In this document: piece after piece, positions 36,671-45,890 of the stretch
Layout of the letters: each line of letters starts with the position of its first letter
How positions within the stretch are numbered: the stretch's first letter is position 1
Source of the DNA: Streptomyces colonosanans
GTDB lineage: Bacteria > Actinomycetota > Actinomycetes > Streptomycetales > Streptomycetaceae
DNA: 64,000 bases
NCBI RefSeq assembly: GCF_001866645.1
Contig: NZ_MLYP01000039.1
Location: forward strand, 124,001 to 188,000
Direction of reading: 5' to 3'
Translations under genes and position numbers: made by a program
Notes under the pieces: model-generated
The model's input: the letters and a program-made list of their open reading frames with translations, nothing else
What the model was told of the DNA's origin: nothing
The model's database searches: none

Positions 36671-37480
36671 TCAGCGGCCGAGCTGGTGCAGCACCGCGCG
36701 CGGGCGGTTGGTGATGATGGCGTCGACGCCCATCTCGACGCAGAGATCGACGTCCTCGGGCTCGTTCACGGTCCACACGTGTACCTGGTGTCCGGCGCGC
36801 TTCAGACGCTGGATGTACCCCGGGTGGCTGCGCACGATCCGCATCGAAGGGCCTGCGATCCGCACGCCCGCGGGCAGCCGTCCGTCGCGCAGCCGGGGGG
36901 AGAGGAACTGCAGCAGGTAGACCGTCGGCAGGGTCGGAGAGGCGACCCGCACGCGGTGCAGGGAGCGCGCCGAGAAGCTCATGATCCGTACCGATGACTC
37001 GGCCGGTGACTCCGGGGCGTCCTTGCCGAACCGCTTCAGCAGGAGCAGCAGCCGCTCCTCGACCTGCCCCGCCCAGCGTGTCGGATGCTTGGTCTCGATG
37101 GCCAGGTCGATGGGGCGCCCGGCGTCGGCGACGAGTTCGAGCAGGCGCTCCAGAGTGAGGACGGAGGTGTCCTCGGGGTCCTGCGGGCGGTGCTCCCAGT
37201 CGGGCTCCTCGTCGCGGTTCTTCCAGGAGCCGAAGTCCAGGGCGGCGAGGTCGGCGAGTTCCAGGGCGGAGACCGCGCCGCGGCCGTTGGACGTACGGTT
37301 GACGCGACGGTCGTGGACGCAGACGAGGTGTCCGTCCGCAGTCAGCCGGACGTCGCACTCGAGGGCGTCGGCCCCGTCCTCGATCGCCTTCTTGTACGCG
37401 GCCAGGGTGTGCTCGGGCGCCTCTTCGGAGGCTCCGCGGTGGGCGACGACCTGGATCGGATGCTGTCGTGCGTGGGTCAC
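36671..37480 (-). CDS. glpQ: Glycerophosphodiester phosphodiesterase
   Basis: A 269-residue cytoplasmic GlpQ/UgpQ-type TIM barrel that splits glycerophosphodiesters into an alcohol and glycerol 3-phosphate. VAHRGASEEAPEHTLAAY, LECDVRLTADGHLVCVHD and the C-terminal VHVWTVNEPED are the catalytic and metal motifs. There is no signal peptide, so it recycles intracellular lipid head groups. The GTG start has no clear ribosome site. Confidence 0.92.
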   Translation of the reverse strand: MTHARQHPIQVVAHRGASEEAPEHTLAAYKKAIEDGADALECDVRLTADGHLVCVHDRRVNRTSNGRGAVSALELADLAALDFGSWKNRDEEPDWEHRPQDPEDTSVLTLERLLELVADAGRPIDLAIETKHPTRWAGQVEERLLLLLKRFGKDAPESPAESSVRIMSFSARSLHRVRVASPTLPTVYLLQFLSPRLRDGRLPAGVRIAGPSMRIVRSHPGYIQRLKRAGHQVHVWTVNEPEDVDLCVEMGVDAIITNRPRAVLHQLGR

Positions 37481-37764
37481 CGCGTCATGGTGTCACTGTC
37501 AGGCAGAACGCGCGGGACCGGAAAGTGACGGCGGCGCATCGGTGAGGTGTCGGGAATGCAGATTTTTGTTCGGACAGGTCCGATATAAATGAAGGTCAGG
37601 GACCCACAGTCTCCGCTTATGGTGCCCTGACGTCCTGTGGGAAAAGCTTGACGGCATACACAAGGCCTTGCACTGCCGATGCGCGCCCGGCGCCGCGCGG
37701 AGCGGGCGAGTGCGGCCGCGTGCGACCCCAGAAGAAAACAGCCGTGGAACGAGGAGAAAGAGCT

Positions 37765-39195
37765 GTGAGCACCGAGAACGAGGGCACTGCGGTACCCCCG
37801 GCCCCGTCTGCACCTCCCGTGCCGGTGGACGCTCCCGCTCCCGCACCGGGCGCGGCCCCCGAAGGGCACGCTCCGAGTGCGGGGAATCCGGCTCCGACCG
37901 CGGGGGGTGTGCCGGCGGCCCAGTTGCCGCCCGCGCCCCCGGGGCAGCCGGGCGCCTACCCGGCCGCCGAGGCCGGGTGGCCCGCGCCGGCCGGCCCCGC
38001 GTACATGGGCGGCGACGGTGGTGCTGGCGGCGTGTGGGGCGCCTCGTACCAGCAGCCCGCCCCGAAGCCGAAGAAAGGCCGTGGCGGTCTGGTCGCCGCG
38101 ATCCTCGTCGCCGCGCTGGTCGCGGGCGGCGTGGGCGGCGGCATCGGTTATCAGCTGGCCAAGAACGAGAACTCCAGCGGCTCGACGACCGTCGCCGCCG
38201 CCACCAGTGGCGGCGACGTCAAGAGCTCCTCCGGCTCGATCGCGGCAGTGGCCGCCAAGGCGCTGCCGAGCACGGTCACCATCGAGGCCGCGAGCAATAA
38301 CGGCCAGGGCGGCACCGGCACGGGCTTCGTCTTCGACACCCAGGGCCACATCATCACCAACAACCACGTCGTCGCCGAGGCCGTCGACGGCGGCAAGCTC
38401 ACGGCGACGTTCCCCAACGGCAAGAAGTACGACGCCGAGATCATCGGGCATGCGCAGGGCTACGACGTCGCCGTCATCAAGCTCAAGAACGCCCCGTCGG
38501 ACCTCAAGCCGCTCCCGCTCGGCGACTCGGACCAGATGGTGGTCGGCGACACCACGATCGCGATCGGCGCGCCCTTCGGCCTGTCGAACACGGTGACCAC
38601 GGGCATCATCAGCGCCAAGAACCGTCCGGTGGCCTCCAGTGACGGCGCCTCCGGCAGCAGGCCCTCGTACATGAGCGCGCTGCAGACGGATGCCTCGATC
38701 AACCCGGGCAATTCCGGCGGTCCCCTTCTGGACGCACGGGGCGCGGTCATCGGCATCAACTCGGCGATCCAGTCCACGGCCAGCGGCGGCCTGGGCGGCA
38801 GCGGCGGCCAGTCCGGTTCGATCGGCCTGGGCTTCGCGATCCCGATCAACCAGGCCAAGTACGTCGCCCAGGAGCTGATCAAGACGGGCAAGCCGGTCTA
38901 CGCGAAGATCGGAGCCTCGGTCTCGCTGGAGGACTCCGTGGGCGGAGCGAAGATCACCGACCGGGGCACCGGCGGCTCCGCCTCGGTCGAGACGGGTGGT
39001 CCCGCGGACAAGGCAGGCCTGAAGCCGGGTGACGTGATCACCAAGCTCGACGACAGGGTGATCGACAGCGGGCCGACCCTGATCGGCGAGATCTGGACTC
39101 ACAAGCCGGGCGACAAGGTCACGATCACCTACCAGCGCGACGGCCGGACCCACACGGTGGACCTCGCCCTGGGCTCCCGTATCGGCGACAACTGA
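37765..39195 (+). CDS. HtrA/DegP-like membrane-anchored serine protease with PDZ domain
   Basis: A 476-residue protein. A disordered Pro/Ala-rich N-terminus of about 110 residues is followed by one membrane helix (VAAILVAALVAGGVGGGIGY). The trypsin-like domain has the triad H201 (TNNHVV), D234 (GYDVAV) and S317 (GNSGGP). A PDZ domain (about 385-470) carries the GDVITKLDD loop. Such proteases degrade misfolded exported proteins, often under CssRS control. GTG 37765 follows GAGGAG with 8-nt spacing. A hairpin ends the gene. Confidence 0.94.
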   Translation: MSTENEGTAVPPAPSAPPVPVDAPAPAPGAAPEGHAPSAGNPAPTAGGVPAAQLPPAPPGQPGAYPAAEAGWPAPAGPAYMGGDGGAGGVWGASYQQPAPKPKKGRGGLVAAILVAALVAGGVGGGIGYQLAKNENSSGSTTVAAATSGGDVKSSSGSIAAVAAKALPSTVTIEAASNNGQGGTGTGFVFDTQGHIITNNHVVAEAVDGGKLTATFPNGKKYDAEIIGHAQGYDVAVIKLKNAPSDLKPLPLGDSDQMVVGDTTIAIGAPFGLSNTVTTGIISAKNRPVASSDGASGSRPSYMSALQTDASINPGNSGGPLLDARGAVIGINSAIQSTASGGLGGSGGQSGSIGLGFAIPINQAKYVAQELIKTGKPVYAKIGASVSLEDSVGGAKITDRGTGGSASVETGGPADKAGLKPGDVITKLDDRVIDSGPTLIGEIWTHKPGDKVTITYQRDGRTHTVDLALGSRIGDN

Positions 39196-39226
39196 CCGGC
39201 CTCCACGAGCGGAAGACAGCGGGTGA

Positions 39227-39255
39227 GGGGGCTGCCGAGGGTCTCGGCGGCCCCC
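39227..39255 (+). terminator. Terminator after the HtrA-like gene
   Basis: A 13-bp stem (39227-39239 with 39243-39255, one G-U) with a GGT loop, followed by TTGCGCG, 31 nt after the stop codon. Confidence 0.7.
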
Positions 39256-39430
39256 TTGCGCGTCTGCTGGTCCCCTCCGATCACTGCGTACGCCTTTGTC
39301 GCGGGCGCGCTCACCGGCCCGGACGACCTCCGCCGGTCCATCCGCATGGAGGGGCAGCGCGAGCCGGTGGGCTGCTCAGGCGACCCGCCTCGCCATCGAC
39401 ACCGCACCGTCGCGCCTAAAATTCTTGGTC

Positions 39431-39673
39431 GTGGCAGACATATCCGACGATTTGATCATGCTGGAACGTTCCGCCGAAGAGGAGCGCGAAAGGCTCGCGG
39501 GCCTGGACGGCGAGGAGCGCATGGCGCAGTGGCAACGCTGGTGGGAGGCGTCGAAGGCCGCCCAGGCAGCCGTCACGGAGCATGCCGAAGCGACCGGGCA
39601 GAACCGCTACGAGGTCGAGCAAGCCGTGAAGAAGGCCGTACGTCACCCGGGGCCGGAGAGCGCCGCCACGTGA
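39431..39673 (+). CDS. Small helical conserved protein
   Basis: An 80-residue, charged, mostly helical protein: EEERERLAGLDGEERMAQWQ, then WWEASKAAQAAVTEHAEATG. No named domain is known to me. It is compact and lacks a signal peptide or membrane helix. GTG 39431 was chosen as the first start giving the acidic N-terminus; no strong Shine-Dalgarno is visible. It is a single gene between the protease and the STAND protein. Confidence 0.65.
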   Translation: MADISDDLIMLERSAEEERERLAGLDGEERMAQWQRWWEASKAAQAAVTEHAEATGQNRYEVEQAVKKAVRHPGPESAAT

Positions 39674-40093
39674 TGACAACGCCCCCACCGTTCGGCGCTG
39701 GTCCCTCCCCTCGTGGGGACCGGTGCCGAGCGACGGGGGCGGCGCAGCTCGCGCCGTACCGGTGTGGATCGGGCAAGGCCGGACCGTGGTCGGTGCGGCA
39801 GCCATCTGGTCCAGACCGGCTGTGCGGCTCTGCAAGCTCATACGACGGGACCACCGCCACCGCCGCCTCGCTTGACCGGAAGCCGGCCGAGAACATGCGG
39901 TGTCGTGAGGTGTCCTACCGAGAGCCGGTGGCCTGCCCCGGGCGATGCCCGGTTGATGCGCTCCTGTGTCGAGATCTTGCCATCTGAGACTTCCGCCGAC
40001 GAGATTTCGACCTTGCCTCAAGGGCTAAACCGCAGGTCAGCCATATAGAGTGGGTTTTCCGGTCCGGACGTCCAGGTGCAGGGGAAGTGAGGA
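39674..40093. other. Gene-free region upstream of the STAND-WD40 gene
   Basis: A 420-bp region with no plausible gene on either strand. The last 100 bp are AT-richer (GCCATATAGAG at 40038-40048) and probably hold the promoter. GAGGAG lies just before the start codon. Confidence 0.5.
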
Positions 40094-43000
40094 GTGGAGG
40101 CCTTGAGTTCCGACTCAGGGGCATGCACAGCCTTCGCGGAACGTCTGGCGCTGCTGTACAAGGAGGCCGGCAACCCTCCCCTCAAGCGCGTGGCCGAAGC
40201 GGTCGACCGGCTCCAGCGGGTCGACGAACGTGGGCGCCCCGTGCGGGTGTCCGCTCAGCGGATCAGCGACTGGCGACGGGCCAAGAACGTGCCTGCGCAG
40301 TTCGTCGCCCTGGCGGCAGTGCTGCACATCGTGATCCCCCAGGCACGCCGCCTGCAGCCCACGCCGGTGTCCGAGGGCCTGTACGACCTGGCCCAGTGGC
40401 AGCACCTGTGGGAGCGCGCGTTGGCCGACCCGGTCGGCGACCGCCCCGCGACATCCACGGACAAGGGGGAACGACCTCCGGCCGAAGCCCCGAGCGTCGC
40501 CCCCGTCGTCTGCCCCTACCGGGGACTGGCCTCGTACCGGCAGCAGGACGCCCGGTGGTTCTTCGGCCGCGAGCGCAGCACGGGTGCCCTCGTCGCCCAG
40601 CTCCGTGCAGCGGAGAAGACGGGTGGCTTGATCATGCTCGTGGGGGCTTCGGGAGCGGGGAAGTCCTCCCTGCTGAGCGCCGGTTTGGTGCCCGCACTGC
40701 AGAACGGCGTACCGGGCGAGGAGACCGGCCAGGCGTCGGACGTGGTGGTGCAACTCGTGCCGGGCAGCGATCCTTTCGCGGAGCTGACCCGCCGAATACC
40801 CGAACTCGCGCGCCTCGTCCCCGGCGCGGAGGAGCCGGCGGCGCAGGAGCCCGGCACTGCGGAGTTCGCCCACGCGGTGCGAGAGGCCGTCACGGCATGG
40901 GCGCAGCGCGAGACGTCCTCCGCCTTCCGCCCGGTCGTCATCGTGGATCAGTTCGAGGAGGCGTTCACCCTCTGTTTCGACGAGGCGAACAGACGCGCTT
41001 TCATCCAGCTCCTCCACGCCGCGTGCACGCCCGCCGAACCCGGTGACCAAGCCCCCGTGCTCGTTGTTCTCGGCGTACGCGCCGACTTCTACGAGCAATG
41101 CCTCGGGTATCCCGAACTGGCCGACGCGCTGCAACACCGTCACATGGTCCTCGGGCCACTGACCACTGCGGAGCTGCGTGAAGCGGTGATCGGCCCGGCC
41201 AAGGCCGTGGGGCTGGAACTCGAGCCGGGGCTGGCGGAGTTGATCGTCCAGGAAGTCAGCGACGACGGCCCCCGCGGAGCGCACGACGCGGGAGCGCTGC
41301 CGCTCCTCTCCCACGCCCTGTTCTCCACCTGGCAGCGGCGGAAGGCGGGAAGGCTGACGCTGGCCGGCTACCGCGCGGCGGGCGGCATCCAGGGAGCGGT
41401 GGCGGCGACCGCCGAGCGGGCCTGGTCCGGCCTCGATCCGGCGGCTCGTACGGCCGCGAGACTGCTCCTGCTCAGGCTGGTCCGGCTGGGCGAGGACACC
41501 CAGGCCACCCGTAGGCGGGGGACGCGGCGCCAACTGGCGGAGGAGTCCACGGACCCCGGCAAGACGGAGGAGTCGCTCGAAGCGCTGGTGCGCGCCCGAT
41601 TGGTGACACTCGACGCGGAGACCGTGGAGATCACCCACGAAGCGCTGCTCCACGCCTGGCCACGCCTGCGCGACTGGATCGACGAGGACAGGCACGGCCA
41701 CCTGCTGCGCCAGCGACTCGAGGAGGACGGCAGGGCCTGGGAGGGCTCGAACCGCGACACGTCACTGCTGTACCGGGGTTCGCGTCTGGAACAGGCCCAC
41801 AGCTGGGCGGAATCCGCTGGTGGAACCTCTTTGACCCGGAGCGTGGTGGAATTCCTGGCCGCGTCCGTCCGGTTGCGCAAGCGCACGGTCTGGGTCAGTC
41901 GTGGCGCGGTGTCGGCTCTGGTCGTCCTGGCGGTGCTGGCCGGTGGGTCGGCGGCGCTCGCGTGGCGGCAGCGGGACGACGCCGTGTTCGAGCAGGTGCT
42001 CGCCGAATCCGATCGTGTCCAGTACACGGATCCGTCGTTGTCCGCTCAACTCGACCTGGTGGCACACCGCCTGCGGCCACATGACAAGGGCACGAACAGC
42101 CGGTTGATATCGATCGTCAACGCGCCGCTGGCCATGCCGCTGCTCGGCCACACTGGCGCCGTCTACCTCACTTCGTTCAGCCCGGACGGGCGGACCCTGG
42201 CCACCGCCAGCTACGACCGGACCGTCCGACTGTGGGACGTGACGGACCCGACCCGCCCCACGCCCCTGGGCAAGCCCCTCACCGGTCACGCGAGCTGGGT
42301 GAGCAGCGCCGTCTTCAGCCCGGACGGCCACACCCTCGCCAGCGCTTCGGACGACGGCACGATCCGGCTGTGGAACGTGCGGGATCCCGCCCACCCGCGC
42401 CCGCTCGGCGCGCCCCTGACCAGCCATGCCGGCACGATCTACCTGCTCGCCTTCAGCCCGGACGGACGCACTCTGGCCTCCGCCGATGAAGATCACACCG
42501 TGCGTCTGTGGGACGTGGGCGGCCCGCGCGGGCCGAGGGCGCTCCGTGCCCTGACCGGCCACACCGCCGCCGTGCGCTCCGTGGCCTTCAGCCCCGATGG
42601 ACGGACACTGGCGGCCGGCGGCGACGATGCCACGATCAGGCTGTGGAACATGGCAGATCCGCGTCCGAGGCCGATCGACGCGGTACTCACCGGCCACAGG
42701 GGCACGGTCCACTCCGTGGCCTTCAGCCCCGACGGCCGCACCCTCGCCAGCGGCAGCACGGACGACACCATCCAGCTCTGGAACGTGGCCGATCCACGGC
42801 ATGCGACACCGCTCGGTGCGCCGCTCACCGGTCATACCGGTCCCGTATGGTCCGTGGCCTTCAGTCCTGACGGAACCATGCTGGCCGCCGGCAGCGCGGA
42901 CAGCACGGCGAGTCTGTGGAACGTCAGTGATCCGGCATACCCGTCGCAGGTCGGGGAGCCTCTCGCGGGCGGCAGTGGCGAGATGTACGCCGTGGGTTTC

Positions 43001-44110
43001 AGCCCCGACGGGCGGACCCTCGCGACCGGGAGCGGCGACAACAAAGTCCGCCTGTGGTCGATACCGACATCGGACATGATCGGCCGCATCGGAGCATTCC
43101 GTCCCGACGGGCGGGTGCTCGCCACGGCCGCACGCGACGAAAAGGTCCGGCTGTGGAATGTGCAGACTCCCAACCGGCCCGTACTGCTGGGCAATCCGTT
43201 CATGCCCCGGGAGGGCGACGTGCGTTCGCTGGCGTTCTCGCCCGACGGCCGCACCCTCGCGGTGCTGACGGGAAGCAGCGCGGTGCAGCTGTGGAACGTC
43301 GCCGACCCGGCCCGGCCGGTGTCCTACGGGTCGCCTGTCGCGCTGCGCACACGATTCGCCGGTCCCGGAGCGCTGGCCTTCAGCCCGGACGGGCGCACGC
43401 TGGCAACCGCCCATGACGACCGCACCATCCAGTTGTGGAACGTCAGCGACCCGTCCCAGCTCCGTCCGTTCGGTGCGCCGCTCACCGGCCACAAGGGCTA
43501 CGTCAACGCCCTCGTCTTCAGCCCGGACGGGCGCACTCTGGCCAGCGGCGGCGCGGACGCCACCATCCGGCTGTGGAACGTGGCCGACCCACGTCGTGCC
43601 ACCCGACGCGGCGCGCCTCTCACCGGGCACCTGGGACCGGTGAACGTGCTCGCCTACAGCCCGGACGGCCGTACCTTGGCCAGCGGCAGCGACGACGACA
43701 CGGTCCGGCTCTGGGACATCACCGACTCGCCTCGGGCCACGCGGCTGGACTCCTCCCTCAAGGGGCACACCGAGGCGGTCGTGTCGCTGACGTTCAGTCA
43801 GGACGGACGCACACTGGCCAGCGGCGGCAACGACAACACGGTCCGGCTCTGGAACGTCACCACCCCTTCCAAGGCCGCCCCCATCGGCCGGTCGATGAGC
43901 CCCAACGCCAAGACCGGCACTTTCCTGTCGTTCAGCCCCAACAGCCACATGCTCGGAGTGTCGAGCGGTGCCGATACCGTCCGGCTGTGGAACCTGGATA
44001 TCGACGAGGCGATTCGCCGCATCTGCTCGATCACTCGGGGCGTTCTGACACCGGAGAGGTGGCACGAGTATCTGCCCCGCCTCTCGTACAAGTCTCCGTG
44101 TGATCAGTAG
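40094..44110 (+). CDS. Membrane-anchored STAND NTPase with HTH and 14 WD40 repeats
   Basis: A 1338-residue protein. Residues about 1-100 resemble an XRE-type helix-turn-helix region. About 140-590 form an nSTAND1-like NTPase with Walker A GASGAGKSS (about 183-191) and Walker B VVIVDQFEEAF. One membrane helix follows at about 602-625 (AVSALVVLAVLAGGSAALAW). From about 680 there are 14 WD40 repeats, each near FSPDGRTLASGSDD...VRLWN, enough for two 7-blade propellers. The tail has WHEYLP. STAND proteins sense a ligand and switch by ATP; some act in phage defence. The start could be TTG 40103. Confidence 0.9.
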   Translation: MEALSSDSGACTAFAERLALLYKEAGNPPLKRVAEAVDRLQRVDERGRPVRVSAQRISDWRRAKNVPAQFVALAAVLHIVIPQARRLQPTPVSEGLYDLAQWQHLWERALADPVGDRPATSTDKGERPPAEAPSVAPVVCPYRGLASYRQQDARWFFGRERSTGALVAQLRAAEKTGGLIMLVGASGAGKSSLLSAGLVPALQNGVPGEETGQASDVVVQLVPGSDPFAELTRRIPELARLVPGAEEPAAQEPGTAEFAHAVREAVTAWAQRETSSAFRPVVIVDQFEEAFTLCFDEANRRAFIQLLHAACTPAEPGDQAPVLVVLGVRADFYEQCLGYPELADALQHRHMVLGPLTTAELREAVIGPAKAVGLELEPGLAELIVQEVSDDGPRGAHDAGALPLLSHALFSTWQRRKAGRLTLAGYRAAGGIQGAVAATAERAWSGLDPAARTAARLLLLRLVRLGEDTQATRRRGTRRQLAEESTDPGKTEESLEALVRARLVTLDAETVEITHEALLHAWPRLRDWIDEDRHGHLLRQRLEEDGRAWEGSNRDTSLLYRGSRLEQAHSWAESAGGTSLTRSVVEFLAASVRLRKRTVWVSRGAVSALVVLAVLAGGSAALAWRQRDDAVFEQVLAESDRVQYTDPSLSAQLDLVAHRLRPHDKGTNSRLISIVNAPLAMPLLGHTGAVYLTSFSPDGRTLATASYDRTVRLWDVTDPTRPTPLGKPLTGHASWVSSAVFSPDGHTLASASDDGTIRLWNVRDPAHPRPLGAPLTSHAGTIYLLAFSPDGRTLASADEDHTVRLWDVGGPRGPRALRALTGHTAAVRSVAFSPDGRTLAAGGDDATIRLWNMADPRPRPIDAVLTGHRGTVHSVAFSPDGRTLASGSTDDTIQLWNVADPRHATPLGAPLTGHTGPVWSVAFSPDGTMLAAGSADSTASLWNVSDPAYPSQVGEPLAGGSGEMYAVGFSPDGRTLATGSGDNKVRLWSIPTSDMIGRIGAFRPDGRVLATAARDEKVRLWNVQTPNRPVLLGNPFMPREGDVRSLAFSPDGRTLAVLTGSSAVQLWNVADPARPVSYGSPVALRTRFAGPGALAFSPDGRTLATAHDDRTIQLWNVSDPSQLRPFGAPLTGHKGYVNALVFSPDGRTLASGGADATIRLWNVADPRRATRRGAPLTGHLGPVNVLAYSPDGRTLASGSDDDTVRLWDITDSPRATRLDSSLKGHTEAVVSLTFSQDGRTLASGGNDNTVRLWNVTTPSKAAPIGRSMSPNAKTGTFLSFSPNSHMLGVSSGADTVRLWNLDIDEAIRRICSITRGVLTPERWHEYLPRLSYKSPCDQ

Positions 44111-44499
44111 CGGATCCGAGCCGGCACCTCCTCGTGGATCGGGTTCCGTGATCCCCGTCACAACTCCTTGCCGTAGCAGAGTAGTCGGCTCCCCGCCGCG
44201 CAACCGGCCTTGTTACTCTGGCGAGAGCCCGGCCGCTGGTGCATCCCCCGTCGCCAGCGACCGGGCTCTTCCGTATCAGGGGTGCACGAAAGCCACCCCC
44301 GCGCGCAGGACGCGCATCCATCGCGTCGGCGGGTCCGCCATGACGGGCATTCGCGGCTTTGTACGCCGCAGCCGCCGGCGGCTGCGGGACGGTGATTGCG
44401 GCGGGGCCGTGACCGGTGGCCATCCCCTGGCCGATCTCCCGTACCCGAGGTCCCGAGGCGCTAGGCTGTACCTGCTCCGCCCCTGGTGGGCGGCGCAGG
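44111..44499. other. Intergenic region between the STAND gene and tRNA-Ser
   Basis: This 389-bp region has no gene. It holds copy B of the conserved hairpin element (44209-44275) and should contain the tRNA promoter. Confidence 0.6.
44209..44275 (-). ncRNA. Conserved hairpin element, copy B
   Basis: Inverted relative to copy A. On the minus strand the loop is again CGACGGGGGATGCA, flanked by a 12-bp stem (44254-44265 with 44228-44239) with one G-U pair, and GTAACAAG follows after the same 11-nt spacer (44209-44216). One stem pair changes from T-A to C-G between copies, a compensatory change. Family unknown to me. Confidence 0.5.
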
Positions 44500-44584
44500 G
44501 GTGGGTTGCCCGAGCGGCCTAAGGGAACGGTCTTGAAAACCGTCGTGGCGCGAGTCACCGTGGGTTCAAATCCCACACCCACCG
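44500..44584 (+). tRNA. tRNA-Ser (anticodon UGA)
   Basis: An 85-nt class II tRNA with acceptor stem GGTGGGT/ACCCACC, discriminator G, and anticodon loop CTTGAAA with TGA at 44534-44536. The T-arm is GTGGGTTCAAATCCCAC. Its last 58 nt plus one base are repeated at 53287-53345, so it is the attachment site of the element that follows. Confidence 0.97.
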
Positions 44585-44585
44585 C
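44527..44585. repeat. Left attachment repeat (att) inside tRNA-Ser(UGA)
   Basis: A 59-bp sequence from the anticodon stem to one base past the tRNA end. It is identical to 53287-53345. Integration at the 3' part of a tRNA gene is the normal result of tyrosine-integrase insertion. Confidence 0.92.
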
Positions 44586-44935
44586 GCAGGTTGACGGCCT
44601 CTGACCAGGTAATACGGTCAGGGGCCGTTGTGCTGTGTGCCGCCCGCTCATCGCCGTATTTCCCCGTGGTTTCCCGCTCGATCGGGCACGGATGGGGCAC
44701 GGGCCGACCACCGTAGTCGGAGATCCATCGAGCAGCGGGCTCGCCGCCGACTAGGAGTGTCCTGAAGATCTTGGAATCGCGCCCGACTTGCGCCGTTTCG
44801 TGGCGATTGACATTTACCGGCAATCCGGGGCGAGCCGGATGGCCGGAGCAAGATTCTCAGCAGTCTTCTAGAGCGTGTCTCTCAGACATCGCTTGGTGCA
44901 GCCGCGTGGAACCTTGCCGTACGCGCTAGGCAAGG
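44586..44935. other. Element left end without genes
   Basis: About 350 bp holding the tRNA terminator (44594-44628) and otherwise no recognisable feature. Lower GC than the flanking chromosome in its second half. Confidence 0.45.
44594..44628 (+). terminator. tRNA-Ser(UGA) terminator
   Basis: A 13-bp stem (44594-44606 with 44616-44628, one G-U pair) starts 10 nt after the tRNA. A related hairpin follows the right att repeat. Confidence 0.75.
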
Positions 44936-45166
44936 ATGCGATTAGTCCATGACAATTCGCAGGTGATCAATCGAGTCAGCTTGGCTATATCGATTTTCGG
45001 TGCTTTGGTCTGCCTCATGCTCGTGATCGGTGCGTTGCAGGCGTATCTGACCGGAGATGAGTCGGCCTGGTGGGTCGCGTCGGCATGCCTGCTGCAAGTC
45101 ACCACTATCTGGCAGTTAGTGCGTGACATTCGACGTCGCCGCAGGCCGCGAAGTGACGTGGGCTGA
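44936..45166 (+). CDS. Small two-helix membrane protein in the element
   Basis: A 76-residue protein with two hydrophobic segments (VSLAISIFGALVCLMLVIGA and about WWVASACLLQVTTIW) and a basic tail RRRRRPRS. It contains two rare TTA leucine codons (44942 and 45116), which would make it bldA-dependent. The start is uncertain; GTG 44963 is in frame. Small membrane proteins of this kind occur in spread and transfer regions of Streptomyces elements, but I cannot match it to one. Confidence 0.5.
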   Translation: MRLVHDNSQVINRVSLAISIFGALVCLMLVIGALQAYLTGDESAWWVASACLLQVTTIWQLVRDIRRRRRPRSDVG

Positions 45167-45197
45167 TTTCTCGCGCTGGTTGCCGGTCGGACAAGCC

Positions 45198-45890
45198 CTA
45201 ACGGTTGATCGGGATCTCGTAGACAATCTCGCAGTGAGCGGCGGGCACCACGATGTCCGCTGTCTCGACGGGGCGTCCCTGGTCGCTGTAGTACGTCCGG
45301 CGGATGTGGGTGACGAGGGCGGCCTTCTGGATGCCCAGGAGTGATGCCTCCTCGGCGGTCGCCTGCCTCGGTTCCGGCTGTTCCACGGCGTGGCTGACGG
45401 TGACGCCGATCGCGGCCATGCGGTTCACGACGCCCGCCCCCGCGTGGGGCCCTCCCTCGGGGAGGACGACGAGGGAGCCGGCGGTGAGGTCGTATGGCTC
45501 CCAACTCGTCGACAACTGCACCGGCCTGCTGTCGGCCAGGTACTCGTACGTAGTCCGGACGCATAGATCGCCCTCGGTAATGCCGAGGCGGGCCGCGATC
45601 TCCGCCGGGGCCGGGATCTTGGCCTCGGTTCGGCTCTCCCAGTCCCCCTGCTTGCCCACGGCCTTCATGTCCGCGCGAAACGGAGATCCGTTGGGGTGCT
45701 CGCGCGCCGATGAACGGACGACCCGCACCCGCTGCCGGGGCTCGGCGACGTACGTTCCGGACCCGGCCCGGCCCTCCAACACGCCCTGGGAGATCAGCAG
45801 TTCCTGTGCCCGGCGCACCACGTTGTCGCCCACGCCGCACTCCTGGCCGATCTGGGTGCGGGAGGGAAGGCGGTCTCCCGGCTCCCACAT
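45198..45890 (-). CDS. GntR-family regulator, possibly N-terminally truncated
   Basis: A 230-residue GntR/HutC-type protein. The winged helix is in PGDRLPSRTQIGQECGVGD, and the C-terminal UTRA ligand domain covers about residues 60-230. In frame before ATG 45890 the DNA still encodes the expected first helix (CLRRRIAEH), but the frame then meets a stop with no start codon. The protein as annotated therefore lacks helix 1, or a frameshift separates it from its true start. Similar proteins (KorSA-like) repress transfer genes on integrative elements. Confidence 0.75.
   Translation of the reverse strand: MWEPGDRLPSRTQIGQECGVGDNVVRRAQELLISQGVLEGRAGSGTYVAEPRQRVRVVRSSAREHPNGSPFRADMKAVGKQGDWESRTEAKIPAPAEIAARLGITEGDLCVRTTYEYLADSRPVQLSTSWEPYDLTAGSLVVLPEGGPHAGAGVVNRMAAIGVTVSHAVEQPEPRQATAEEASLLGIQKAALVTHIRRTYYSDQGRPVETADIVVPAAHCEIVYEIPINR

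Noticed and set aside
42130..44020. Regularly spaced DNA repeats that could suggest a repeat array
   Set aside because: The period of about 135 bp and the variable sequence match WD40 coding repeats. There are no identical repeats with unique spacers, so it is not a CRISPR array.
41762..44203. 813-codon minus-strand frame opposite the WD40 region
   Set aside because: It is the antisense shadow of repeated WD40 coding sequence; its repetitive look comes from the repeats on the other strand.
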